This document shows positions 22,731 through 34,050 of a stretch of 64,000 nt of DNA, piece after piece. The stretch's first letter is position 1; every line of letters begins with the position of its first letter. The notes under the pieces were generated by a model. The model saw nothing but the letters and a program-made list of their open reading frames with translations, was not told the origin of the DNA and ran no database searches. Source of the stretch: Rhizophagus irregularis (taxonomy: Eukaryota > Glomeromycota > Glomeromycetes > Glomerales > Glomeraceae); the NCBI RefSeq assembly GCF_026210795.1, contig NC_089445.1, forward strand, positions 4,092,001 to 4,156,000. The letters are read 5' to 3'. Position numbers and translations under genes: made by a program.

Positions 22731-23208
22731 ACGGAAAAAAAATTTTTCCACTTAGGTAGTTATAGAACTTATGGAATTATGGAAAAAGATATTAAATTTA
22801 AGAGACTAAAATATATAAATTAAAATATCAATAGGATTTATCGTTCCGAAAGTTTATATTCTCCGCCTAATAACGTTCTAGAAATTTCTGAACAAAAAAT
22901 AGATATTAGCTCTGCAAGCTTCCTCGCAAATGTGAAAAAATATATTTCATTCATACCTTAATTGCGAACGGACTTCATCGTCATCACTTCTTTCAAACCG
23001 GTTTCTTCAAATTGTGTAAATCTTTGTGTTCTTACTGACTAGTCAAATACGATCAATCGTACGACCACTCATACAGCAGAAAAATTACGTAGGTGAGGTA
23101 CAAAAAACTCGATAAAATCAGTAAATCAATAAATCAATAAATTTACAATCTTTTATAATTTGATTAGAAACCAAATTTCTCTCTAATAAAACTTCTACAA
23201 CTGTAAGG

Positions 23209-24086
23209 ATGTTCAGAATCATTGTAACCCGCAACTTACATCGTCCCATTTATAGTCGTCCAGTTTGTTCAAAATTTCTAATTTCGAAGCCTCCTGGTGG
23301 TGCGTTTTCCATATAACTTTGTTTTATTATGATTTTATAATATTCATTTTTTTTTCATTTTCTATTTAGAATTAAGAAACACTTCTTCTATTGGTACTAC
23401 CACTGGTCCTAGCAATAAATCGCCATCTGATAGTACGTATATGACCTTTTATTTTGTTATCTGTTGTGTTTTTATAATGTTCATCGTTTTACTTGTCTAT
23501 TATATAACTTTGTTTTATTATGATTTTATTATAATGTTCATTTTTTTTTTCATTTTCTATCTAGAACTAGAAGATACTTCTTCTATTGGTACTACCACTG
23601 ATCCTAGCAATAAATCACCATCTGGTGGTACGTATATGACCTTTTATTTTGTCATCTGTTGTGTTTTTATAACGTTCATCGTTTTACTTGTCTATTTAGA
23701 GTCCAGAAGATATATTTCTTCTGGATCTTCTCTTATCGATGAAAGGGTTTTAGAGTCCCTTAAATGGGACTTTTACTTTGAAAGAATTAATCTTGCATGA
23801 TATCGATAAACGTCGAACTGAGTATATTGAAAATATGTTCACCAAGTTCCAGAACAAAATACTTTTCGCTTTTATTGGTGCCACTATGTCAATAATTTTT
23901 ACCGTAATTGGTTCTAGCAAATGGTATGTTGATCGAGCTAGTGAAAAGATCGATGATGTCAAATCGATCTTGAATCTTAACGAGACTGGTAAAGAGATCA
24001 TCGATGACATCAGAATACTCTTGGATAAAAATGAGAACAAGACTGATAAAAACGAGAACGAGACTGATAAAAAGAAAAAGAAGTAA
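23209..24086 (+). CDS. putative mitochondrial membrane protein with duplicated exon; frame break in last part
   Basis: Exon 1 (23209-23299) starts MFRIIVTRNLHRPIYSRPVC, an Arg-rich, acid-free leader typical of mitochondrial import signals. Three phase-1 introns follow. Exons 2 and 3 are near-identical (core TSSIGTTTxPSNKSPS), begin at about 23371 and 23566, and share donor GTACGT. Exon 4 begins near 23700 (SRRYISSGSSLIDERVLES). A second open frame (about 23778-24086), shifted relative to exon 4, encodes LILHDIDKRRTEYIENMF, a membrane segment (ILFAFIGATMSIIFTVIG), a charged helix (SEKIDDVKSILNLNETGKE) and a Lys-rich end. A TTTTAG at about 23752 could be an alternative acceptor, but no phase-compatible junction joins the two frames, so one frameshift or an unseen microintron is needed. 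Function unknown. Confidence 0.5.
23312..23695 (+). repeat. tandem duplication of exon plus intron, period about 191 bp
   Basis: The block from TATAACTTTGTTTTATTATG through the T-run, acceptor, Ser/Thr exon, donor GTACGTATATGACC and following intron starts at 23312 and again at 23503. The copies are close to identical, including intron sequence, so the duplication is recent. Confidence 0.85.
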
Positions 24087-24223
24087 TCTCTTTTTATATC
24101 AATTGCTTAGCTTATACGAATACTCTTGGATAAGAATGAGAAAAAGACTGACAAAAACGAGAATGAGACTGATAAAAAGAAAAAGAAGTAATCTCTTTTT
24201 ATATCAAATTGCTTAGCTTATAC
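24013..24223 (+). repeat. tandem duplication of the gene's 3' end, period 105 bp
   Basis: The unit from GAATACTCTTGGATAA through the Lys-rich codons, the stop (GAAGTAATCTC) and AATTGCTTAGCTTATAC occurs at 24013 and again at 24118. The second copy lies beyond the stop codon and is therefore untranslated. Confidence 0.85.
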
Positions 24224-25000
24224 TAAAAAGTTTAACATGAAATCAGAATATAATTTCCTTTTTTTCTATATTTTCTTTTGCGATTGATTTATTTACAAAA
24301 ACATATAATAAAGAACTGTTGCATTAAAATTTAAAATATGTGCATCAAGAGACTAGTAGATGACTAGCTAAGTAATCTTAGCCATAGGTCTGGCATTTTA
24401 CTGTTTGGGTGAGTTAACCTTCTCGGATTACATTTTCAATTAAAAGTTCACATGATTCCTTTACCTGAAACTTTACAAGAAAGAATGTGATACAACACGT
24501 AAAAAAATAAATAGTCAGAAACTTTGCGCGTGATACATGATGAAGTTACGTTTCTATCCCATTAGCCTATCTATTCCTCCACGAGATTGCTCAATGACTT
24601 TACTCTTTCATTCCCCACGATCCTCCCTAACTTTCATCGGCTTTTGTGCCTCGTCCAGTAATCATATAATATGACCAAAGACTTTCTCCACCTTGTCTTT
24701 CATATCTTTATAACAAATAAGGAGTTCGATAACTTGAATGACGGTTTCCCTTCACTGTCTAGCTTACATAAAATACCATTTTTCTGTGTTTGCAAGGACA
24801 ATCTGAACGGCGATTGTGCAAAACTTCATTTTTTTTCGTACAGTAAGCTTGATCGTGACATTTTGTATGGATGACAACACTCCAAATAAAAAAGTCAAGT
24901 GTCCGTTCCAATTTGGAACGCAGATCACTTTTGCCAAGAAAATTTTTATTAAAAAATGCGAAAAATAAATACAAGATCGGGACGTAGCCCGTGATACATA
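24224..25000. other. spacer; right part is the 3' flank of the 25001 gene
   Basis: No gene supported. 24933-24999 is the flank sequence also present at 19480. Open frames here on both strands (24671-24874, 24759-24974) overlap each other and have no family resemblance. Confidence 0.4.
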
Positions 25001-25646
25001 TTATTTTTTGATAAATTTTTTGATCCTAGCCCTCTTACTAGTTGGGGAACTATCTACACTAACCCTATCCTTTAACAGCCCAACAATTATACCTATTACC
25101 CTTTTCACGTTGTTTCGAAGTAACTCGGGATTTTCTTTGACGGCGGATTTCGTGAGATTAATCTGGTACTCAATGCCACTTGTACAGTAAATACCATCCG
25201 GAGTATATATAATAAAGTACCACTCCGTGCCTGTGGTCACGATACCATAGATGTAGTCAAAATAGTCGTTCCCAAACGCTCGATCCGCAGTCCGTTTCTT
25301 TTTATTTGTCTGAAACGCGCTTTCAAGCTGTGCCAGATTCTAAGAGATAAAATGCGTTAATATTATTAAATCTCTTTCGGCTTGGCACTCTAAAAACACG
25401 AATCAAGTATAAGACTACCTGAGCATATCCAATCTTAATATTACGAGGCTTTCCTTCGGCGATACATAGGAGGTCTTCTAAACTTTTGATCGCATAGTCT
25501 AATCGGCCTGTTGCATCCTCACCAGAAATATCTTTCTGTAAAACTATGAATATATCTTGAGAGGTGAATTTTTTGGCGATGGCAATTGATGCATGTAATA
25601 TAGCTGAAATAAATTCACAGCGCGTCGCCTCGTTAGCATCGGTCAT
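25001..25646 (-). CDS. AM-fungal lineage-specific protein, C-terminal module (188 aa)
   Basis: Two exons: 25646-25419 and 25339-25001, joined at phase 0 over a 79-bp intron (donor GTAGTC, acceptor CTCTTAG). Exon 1 reads TDANEATRCEFISAILHASI and YAIKSLEDLLCIAEGKPRN. Exon 2 reads LAQLESAFQTNKKKR, FDYIYGIVTTGTEWYFIIYT, NVKRVIGIIVGLLKDRVSVD and a basic end (KRARIKKFIKK). I remember this arrangement (NEATRCE ... GIVTTGxDWxFLLY ... GLLKDR ... KRARI) as the C-terminal module of a very large Rhizophagus family. A restriction-nuclease-like fold would fit the E-x-K-like ITEGK/CIAEGK motif, but that is speculation. Usual family members have a longer N-terminus; here an in-frame TAG lies two codons before the ATG, so the copy is either short or 5'-truncated. 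Confidence 0.7.
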
Positions 25647-26346
25647 GGACTAACTTTGTTATGACATTTTTCGAATATTGATCGTGATCGATGATCTTGA
25701 ATCGATTTTAAGAATTTCGATTTATCCGGTTATTGAGAACGAAGCGCGCAACCAGGAATTAATGCTTTTTAAACTGTATGATCTTTGTACAGTAAGTAGT
25801 AATGATAAAATTTTAATTCCAACCGGAATTAAAATCGCAGTAAAAAAATTTTGATCCTATTGTTCGCTTGACATATCACAAATTTACAATCAATTATCAC
25901 ATATCAATGTAGTTGTGCTAAAGAGGATCAAAAAACAAAGACAGGTATATGATATTAATCGGAAACGTAGATGTAAATGGCAACCGTTACTTATAATTTA
26001 GTCGTCAATAATCTTCAATATTAATTAAAATATTTTTATTTATTTATTTAAATACTTTTTGCAGATAAAAAAAGAAAAATAACAATATAAAGTTGAAGAT
26101 ATTCGTCATTTTGATATTGTGTATATGTAATCATCCTGCCTATTTGTCTTTGTTTAATTTTTTAGTATCCTGTTTTATAAAATAATTTTTTTTTAGAAAA
26201 TAAATTCTTATAATCATATGATATTGCGAGATAAATCACATAATTTACCGGACTTCGAGAGATAGATAAACATTCCTTATGATGACGTAAGGAATGAAGG
26301 GATTGACTAAACGCCCATCGTAAAGCATTTAGAAAAAACTATGTTC
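25647..26346. other. spacer with a small hairpin
   Basis: AT-rich. Contains a 9-bp perfect inverted repeat (CATTCCTTA, 8-base loop, TAAGGAATG) at 26271-26296. No gene seen. Confidence 0.45.
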
Positions 26347-27320
26347 CTACATCAATGTATTGCTCTCTCTTTCAAACAAGGTATGTGATGCGTTAATTTT
26401 TCGAACTTGAAAGTTCTTTATTTCCGGTTCTATGATTATCTCTTATTTTAAGATTTCTTATAGTTGTTTCAACTGCGTGATGGTTCCTTCCAGAAAGGCC
26501 TCTACGTAGATCATCAGGAGATCTAAGGTCTATTTGAACGAGTGAACCACCTTCATAGAAAGCGGTAGCGCTTAGATCTAAGTTAATCATCATTTTTCCT
26601 CTCGTGAGACGCGCAGATTGGTAATATCCTTGCCAGACTTCAGCACCTCCAGTGTTAGGTAGGGCTCCCTGCGAAGTACAAAAGGATCTACCTAAACTAG
26701 CATGTACTTGTGACGTGACGTCCAGCGCCATTATTGCTTATTACACGAATGATTATATGCTTGCCCAACCTTCTTATTCTTATTCTAAATTCTCGTGGGG
26801 GACGTTGACCGTGCTTTCTTCTAGTTGCACCTAATTTGTTAAATATAATTTAATAAACTTTTTTTTTTTCAAAAGTCAAGAAAAGTAAAAAAAATAAAGA
26901 TATTTACGTTGAAAGTAGCAGCATCTCCAAATGCCGATAATTCGTGGGCGAAAATATTTTTAATTTTTCCCTGCAAACCATTTGTTATTAGTTAGTGTCC
27001 ATTTTCATTCTTTTTAAATACAAGCATATATTTAGATATTATATAACATTGATAATTCATAAATAAAAAGAATTATATAATACAGTTTTGATAACTTCTT
27101 GAAGTTATATTGTAAAATACATAGTAACATTTCACTTCGTATTATTCAATATTGGTATATTTTTAATGAAAAATTATTTTTTTTTTACGTACCATCAAAT
27201 ATCTTCATATTTAATCGCAGAGTAGTCTTGTCTCCTGGCATTGAAATGACTACAAAATAATTTTTCACGGTCTTCCTTCACAACCAACACCTGGTCTTTT
27301 TACGAACTGAGTGATTCCAT
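26347..27320 (-). pseudogene. Argonaute-like pseudogene, N-terminal to PAZ region
   Basis: Read on the minus strand, successive segments match the order of an Argonaute N-terminal half. About 27318-27193 gives GITQFVKRPGVGCEGRP, then a TGA and a frame change to VVISMPGDKTTL. 26970-26908 gives IFAHELSAFGDAATFN. About 26830-26732 gives RPPREFRIRIRRLGKH. 26731-26393 gives LGRSFCTSQGALPNTGGAEVWQGYYQSARL and INLDLSATAFYE, the classic GRSF...GxExWxGxxxS...NxDxSxTAFY linker block before PAZ. After RDNHRTGNK one frame shift leads to FQVRKINASHTLFE and a stop at 26347. At least one nonsense codon and three frame changes disable it, and the MID and PIWI halves are missing. Argonautes are strongly expanded in these fungi; this is one dead copy. 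Confidence 0.75.
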
Positions 27321-28925
27321 TTTTAAAGAAAGAATAAATGTAATAAAAAGAATTTTTTTTTTCTTTTTTTTTTCTGGAAGCTTGGGCAAAAATAAATAAA
27401 ATGATTTGTTGATAAAAAGCGGTAATAGTCACGAGTGATTGATTGTCAGATATGGAAGTTGAAAATGTATATTTATTTACTTATACAAGTTTTTTCCGGA
27501 ATAACTTGGAATATAATATATATATATATTTTGCATGTATTAACGACCAAATCATATTGGGCTTAAAACCTCATGAAAAAAAGTATTGTTATTGTTTTCT
27601 AATTTGGTAAATCTTTTTACAAAAACAGTTAATATTAACACTTTAGTTTATGTAAACTTGGTAGGTTAAACAAAACTAAATAAAAGAATTTATCCATAAA
27701 TGCCAATAGCACAAATAACTATCCAATTATCACTTTTGATAATAATCACACCCGATCCAGATTCCAGTTAACATATAATTATTGAAAGATTCTAGTGACT
27801 CAATGACTCCTTACTTGCAAATTGAACCATATAATCAAATCAATTGATTAAATTTGAAAAAACTTACATAATTTTACGTAAACGAGACTAATGAAAGACG
27901 CCAACGAAGTAGAAATAGCTAAAAAGACAAAGAATCATGAGGAGGGTAAAATATCAAATTATTTAGTAATTCATGAATTGTATTACTTACTATATACTAT
28001 TTATTGTATCACTTTAACCGTTATTATGGTTATTGTGACATACAGTATGAAAATCATATGCAGTATTTATTAAATGAATTTTTATAATATGAGAACATAT
28101 TTTAAAAGTATTAAATTTATGCACCTTGTTGAATTAAAGTATATATAAGATTTCTGGATGGAATTTGCGATATTAATACATTTAATTTTTCAATACAAAC
28201 ATAAATTTGTTTCGCATAAATGAACTTTTTTGTCATTATATCAAAAATTAATTGTTAAGAAAAGCGTCCTGGCTAAAAAACCGGTCTTTTTGGGACCCTG
28301 GAGGATCAGTGATAGAGATCCTCATCTTCGGATATTATTCCCCTTAATAATATATTCGCATATTTTATCCCAATATTTGTATGACTCGAAGAACGTTACG
28401 ATAAAAAAATTTTTTATTAAAAAAAAATGATTTCAAAAATTGGGATATTCAAATTTGTCACATTGATTAATTTTTCCTTATTAATTTAAGTCGAAAAAAA
28501 TTCTAAATAAAGATGACGGATAACAATTTCTCGAATGTAATAATATATTTTAATATATTTATTATTTTCAAAAATATTTCTTATCTCCTGCAGGAAAAAA
28601 AGTTTCATAATATACTGTAAAAAGATATATATATGTTGGAGTAGCTATATAATTCTTTACATTTTAAAACAACCTGCTTTGCCATGCATACCTATATCAC
28701 TATTATCAAACATTGTATACTCTAAATCGTGTTTTATTATCTAAAAATGATAAATATTTGAAGAATCTATTTTAAAAGAGATGAAGATATTAGAAAAGTT
28801 GAAAGTTATTTCAAATTTAAAAAGAACGAAAGTTTCAAGATAAAGGGAAAACAAATGTCAAAAGAAAAAAAAGTCGGAGATCAGGGATATGCATCCGCTA
28901 ATTGAAAATTTTATTCGTTAGGGAA
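27321..28925. other. AT-rich spacer
   Basis: No supported gene. A 60-codon plus frame at 27891-28073 has weak coding character at its start (MKDANEVEIAKKTKNHEEGK) but turns into AT-rich sequence; I could not link it to any gene. Confidence 0.35.
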
Positions 28926-28927
28926 TA

Positions 28928-29111
28928 CAGGCAAACCTTTATATAACGATATGTCGGGACATATATGAAATTTTTAGAAAATATCGTTATATCAAAGATA
29001 TACCGATATTTATATGTCCTCACATATAGTGGGAAAATAAAAATTTATCGGTATATCAAGTTTTTAATAGTATATCGGTATATCGAATATCGGTATATCG
29101 AGGTTAGACTG
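28928..29111. mobile_element. mariner/pogo-like MITE, TA-flanked (184 bp)
   Basis: The left end CAGGCAAACCTTTATATAAC and the right end (reverse complement) CAGTCTAACCTCGATATACC form a terminal inverted repeat. TA dinucleotides flank both ends (28926-28927, 29112-29113), and the interior is rich in TATATCGGTATATCG words. CAG-starting ends with AACCTCGATATA are typical of pogo-type elements. No transposase. Confidence 0.65.
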
Positions 29112-29827
29112 TACGCGATTCTTTGCTATTCTTTGTTAATGCAATAAAAATTCGTTTATAGCAAATAAAAAATAAAATTATCCTAATTCTTGAAATAATA
29201 ATAAAGAACATTACTGATAAAAAAAATTGTTTTAACCTATATTGAATGTTAAAGTATTATGCATTTTTTTAGATTTATGTGAACCGGTGGTCACTCGGTA
29301 AAGGTTTAGCTTGTCACATCGCGTGATTGATCAATGAAAATATAGCATTTTTACATTGTATCATTCATTATTTGGACCATGCTGTTGCTTTTGTGTAACA
29401 GCGTGCCTGTGATATATTAATAAATTTCAGGGAATTCTTATCTGTTATTATGATAGTTCTTGTTTTTATATTCTGGCTGTCTGGCATACCGGTATTTTTC
29501 TTCTAAATAGCGCGGTAATTATGTATCCATAGATTTTATAAAAAAAATACAAGCCGCATCAGCCGCGTTCTAACCCGTCTACGCTTCCCATTTCTCAAAA
29601 CCACCCAAAACTTCTTAACAATTTTTCTTTTAAAGCCTGTTGCGTGTATTTTACGTATTAAAATTTTCTTCATAATTTTCTTAGTCAAATCTCATAAATA
29701 CGAAGCTTGTATTAAAGAATGAACATTATTTTAGTTTGTGGCTTTTTGTAAGGTATATTTAGCGTTAAATAAACAATAAACATTATTTTATCTTTAACGT
29801 TAATATATACTCTTTAATAATCACGTA
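29112..29827. other. spacer
   Basis: No gene, RNA or repeat recognised. Confidence 0.35.
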
Positions 29828-30240
29828 ATGAAGTCAAGTTCAAGCTCTAGTAATCTTTCTCTTCCTATCCAAATACCTTCTTCACCAAATATTCATTGTA
29901 AAGTATGCCTTCGCTCACTTCGTTCAGAACATGGCTTATATTTACATCTCAGGGCTCTCAACAAACACAATAGCCTAAAGAACGTGTAGAAGTGTTTACA
30001 GATGTTTTTTTCGAGGGAATTTGGGAAGGAATTAAATTATATTTTTAATGTCGATAAATGGTCAAAAAATACCACGACTAAGGAAAAAGTAAAACATATA
30101 TAGTTCTACTTGATCAACCAAGTGAGATTTGTGAACATGTTGGGCGTGAAACTAATCCTTTAGTTGCACTTGCTAATCTTGTTACAAAAGAGGGGAAGTT
30201 GTTATTGAATGGAAAGAAAAAAAGGAATTCATTACTATGA
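29828..30240 (+). pseudogene. C2H2-like zinc-finger protein relic
   Basis: Starts with an ATG at 29828. A Ser-rich leader (MKSSSSSSNLSLPIQIPSSP) is followed by CKVCLRSLRSEHGLYLHLRA and NKHN, a C-x2-C-x(n)-H-x(n)-H pattern resembling a single C2H2 finger. The frame hits TAG after SLKNV. Farther right two frames read FSREFGKELNYIFNVDKWSK and, after a shift, VLLDQPSEICEHVGRETNPL and ANLVTKEGKLLLNGKKK. This suggests the rest of the same gene after frameshifts, resembling relics of transposon-associated zinc-finger proteins. Not functional as it stands. Confidence 0.4.
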
Positions 30241-30928
30241 ATTTTTTATATTGAGCTTAGAAAACTAGATATGAGTTAATTGGAATTTATACATATTTAA
30301 AATTCCATGTCAGAATTTTAATACTTATAAATAAAAAGGAATATTACAAGATAATTAATTCATAAAGTAATTTGTTTTTCAAGCTGCCTTTCTAAATTAT
30401 AGCCAAATAACGGAAAGTACATAAGTACATAGGATAAACTAGGTTTATATGAATTTATCTAGTAAAGTTTCAAAATATAAAATAATTTTCTAAATTTTTT
30501 AAACTAATTTTGATTTAAAAATTATTAATAGTTTTAAAAGGTAACTTTACTTTTTTCCAGCTCAAGTTTATCAAATTAGATTAATTATTGATAAGCATAA
30601 CAGTTATCACGTGATATTTAACCAATAAGATACTCTACACATCACATTATCAATTAGACATGTGATCGAGCAATCATCGATCACGCAGTATTAATTCTTA
30701 AATTTTAAGTCAAGTTCAGTCTTTATAAAAACAAAAATCTATAATCTTTAAATCTACCAAAAACTAAAACCTAATAAAAAAGAAACACTTGATAGACTAA
30801 AAACGCGATAAGCGTAAGTAATTCAGTTTATTAATACCTTTATTGTCTTTCTCAGCTTGAAAAGGGTAAGGTCTTAGTATAACTAATTTCTAATTTCAAA
30901 AGATTTACGATTCTCTGTGTACATATAG

Positions 30929-31646
30929 ACAAAGCCACCGCAACCACCACAACCAGACTTTAACGTTTTAAACCAAAACATAACTCTTCTCACCCAAGTA
31001 GTGGGAAATATCTCCCAATAATTAACTAATTTGCAAAATATTCCCGTCCTTAGTTCTGGAGCTCAGCTTAATACAATACAAACAACACTGAATGCCGTTC
31101 GACGTAATCAACAAACTGATCAAATAACCCTAAGAAACATGCAAACAACATTAAATACCATTCAGCGTAATCGGCAGGCAGATCAAGCATTACTAAGAAA
31201 TATACAAACAATTTACGTCGAGTGCGAGCCTCTATTAACGCAATGCCCAATAACTCTCAGGCATTGTGTGTCTTTTTTGATATTTAATTAACTTTTGCCA
31301 AAACAACTAAATGGATATTTTTATTTTTTTTATATTTTAGAAAAACTCAATCTACTTAGCGAGTCAATTCAAGCATACAGAGTGTTAGAGAATTTTCCGC
31401 TTCCAAATTTAAATAACCGATTTCCAGCAAATTTTCATCAACTGGTCTTGGGCTTCTTAGGTTAACCGGTCAGTATACTAGTCAAAATTGTTTGTTTCTT
31501 TTACGAAATTAATCTTTTTTTTTTTTTACTATATAAAGGAATCGATAATTGATAGGCTCTTAACGTTCTATAACTCACCAACGACCGGGAGCGTTTTAGC
31601 TCGATGGGAGCGGTTGAGTAAATTCTTAGGTCTAAAAATAATTTAA
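30929..31646 (+). pseudogene. relic of a helical repeat protein ending in a WERLxxFLG motif
   Basis: Exon one opens after TATAG at 30928 with a Pro/Gln-rich start (TKPPQPPQPDFNVLNQNITL), then an in-frame TAA. It continues with a helical repeat (IQTTLNAVRRNQQTDQ ... MQTTLNTIQRNRQADQ), two copies of a 24-residue unit. One base shift is needed to read LRRVRASINAMPNNSQ. Exon two (31341-31460) reads LNLLSESIQAYRVLENFPLP. The last exon (from about 31541) reads RLLTFYNSPTTGSVLARWER then LSKFLG and a TAA at 31644-31646, but the junction phases disagree. The end motif is one I associate with a Rhizophagus family of coiled-coil proteins. Three lesions indicate a pseudogene. Confidence 0.55.
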
Positions 31647-32688
31647 TTAATTTAGCAATTATGGCATTCTGTGTTAATTTTAAATAGTATAATTTTTTTT
31701 CGACTGCTTCTTATCCTTCTTATCGGATCTATTAGCATTAATAAAAATATCCTCATATTTTTTTTACTCGTGATATATGTTACATATAATTTATGACATA
31801 TTTATTGTATTTAAACGGCTATCAGGGTTATTAAAAAATGTTTTAATTAATCATATGCTAAAGGAAGTTTCCTTCACGTATATCATATAATACTGCGCCA
31901 CGATCTCAATAAGGAAAATGCACAGAAAAAAAATAAGCTTTTTTATAAGACAATGTATTTTTAAATTTTAACCTGGACTTGTAATTTGAATTTTTCTTTT
32001 TAATTTAGTACAAAATATTAAAAAATATTGTCTTCGTCCTTTTCCCCATTGTACATATTAATGGGAAGTTATTTTACGTTGCTTGTTCTACGGAGAGGAT
32101 TGTATGCTAATTGAAATACTATTGAAATTGTGATACATTTTTTCACACAATATGTTTGTCAAAATATCTATAAAGGAATTAGTCCACCTTATCTTTTCAC
32201 CAACCTGCAGGAGAAATAAATGATATGTTGGCGCAGCGTAAATCCTACTACATTTATTGCTCAATCCTATTTGTCTATACTTTTTTAAAAATCCTTTCTA
32301 TTTGTAGTTTATACAAAGAAAATATCACTTTTAATTTATACCATGAATTATTAAATCTGTCTTTGTGTAACTCACGAGATGAATTTTTTATAATTTGAAA
32401 AAAACTTTAAAAGAATAAAATTTTAATTGTTTTATTTGTAAATTATGAGATCAATAGTGATAATAAAAATAATAAAATCATGTGATGAAGAAGTTTTGTA
32501 ATGCTGAACAGATTGTAGAAGTAACAATAAAGGTTGAGTAAGGTATGGTAGGATTTCTCCCATATCTACAAATTCATTGCATTGCTATACTCTTCAAAAT
32601 TAAGCCAAAGACTTCTATTGTACCCTATCCGTAGGCTCGAGAAATACCCGAGAAATTATAATGTTCTATGTATACTAAATAAAAAAAT
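31647..32688. other. AT-rich spacer
   Basis: Nothing recognisable. Confidence 0.35.
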
Positions 32689-32690
32689 TA

Positions 32691-33218
32691 CAGTCAAAGC
32701 TCGTTATAGTGAATCCTCGGTTCCAACCATTTTCGTTCATTATAACGAATATTCACAAAAACGAAAGATTTCTTTATAATGAACCTTATATTAATACAAT
32801 AAAAAGTTTCTTTTAACAAAAGTATTTAATTTTTGATTTTAAAGCCTTAAGAATTCTATATTTAGACCAATGAATTATTTATAATTTCTTTATCTGATAA
32901 TAGTTCTATTGGCATTTCATAGTATGATCTTGTAAATTTAATTACTTATACAAATAACATCAATAATAGAGTGAAATACTAATCCTAATTTTTGTGTTTA
33001 AAGTGATTTGTGAACAATATACCTAATGATTTCACGTGATATTCACTATAACGAATATAAATTTATAATATACGTTCTATATAAAATTTTACTATATCTA
33101 ATATCGAGATTTTATAGTAAGTTTACTATAACGAATAAGATTTATTAGTAAGTGAACTGAAAAGTTCACTATAAGCCAAATTTACTATAACGAGCTTCAC
33201 TATAACGAACGATGACTG
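32691..33218. mobile_element. mariner/pogo-like MITE, TA-flanked (528 bp)
   Basis: Ends pair as CAGTCAAAGCTCGTTATAGT (left) and CAGTCATCGTTCGTTATAGT (right, reverse complement), with TA at 32689-32690 and 33219-33220. Further CGTTATAGTGAA/TTCACTATAACG words recur inside both ends. No transposase frame. Very similar in style to the elements at 28928 and 42192. Confidence 0.8.
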
Positions 33219-33419
33219 TATATAATTTAAATATTCACTAGGCAAATTAGATCAATCAAGCCGCTTCTAAATATTCATGCAAAATTGAAATCCGGTAAAT
33301 TAATCAACTGCCTATCTTTCCTCTCTTTCCTCTAAATATTCACCTTCACAAATTCCGCGACCGCCCATCTTCTTAGTATTCGAAGATTTCATTTATAAAT
33401 CAATTTTTATTCCATGCAA

Positions 33420-34050
33420 AACTTCTTATCAGACCTCCATCCTTCTCCTGGTGGAATGCCAAACAATTGTTTTTCACTTAAAATTATAACTCTGATAGTT
33501 GTTAAAAATAGGCGAAAATCAATTTCCCTGATAGTTGTTAAAAATAGGTGAAATTAATTTTCGCCAGGAGATATTATAAAAGAAAAAGAAAAAAATAAAA
33601 TAAAATAAAAAATATGTATATTAATCTTAAAGCGTATCAATTTTTATTCCTTATGAAATCATCTTATCAGATCTCCGTCCTTCTCCTGATGGAATGCCAA
33701 ACACTTAAAATTGTAACTCTGATAGTTGTTAAAAATAGGTGAAATTAATTTACGCCCAGGAAAAAAATTTATTATTTATTTCTAATGAATGTTGATTGGA
33801 CAATTATTGATAATTGTTTTAATTATCAACCTTAAAGTGGCGGACCTCCGTCTTTCTCTTGACGGAATGTCAAACAATTTAGTTCTAGTTGTTAAAAATA
33901 GAGAAAATTAATTTCTTTGATAGTTGTTAAAAATAGGGCGAAATTAATTTTCGCCCAGAAAAGAAATTTTTTATTTATTTCTAAAATAACCCAAAATTGA
34001 TTGGACAATTATTGATAATTGCTTTAATTATTAGCCTTATAGTGTCTCTA
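33420..34050. repeat. three diverged copies of a 180-240 bp tandem unit
   Basis: Each unit begins with a C-rich line (GACCTCC(A/G)TC...TGGAATG(C/T)CAAACAA) at about 33427, 33663 and 33841. It then has TGATAGTTGTTAAAAATAGG and AAATTAATTTTCGCC, and in the last two copies GATTGGACAATTATTGATAATTG. The copies differ by internal deletions. Confidence 0.75.

Noticed and set aside
23441-23800. 119-codon plus frame
   Set aside because: It reads straight through T-rich introns between the duplicated exons; the spliced model explains the region better.
24671-24974. Overlapping frames on both strands (67 and 71 codons)
   Set aside because: They lie in the 3' flank of the 25001 gene and have no consistent coding signal.
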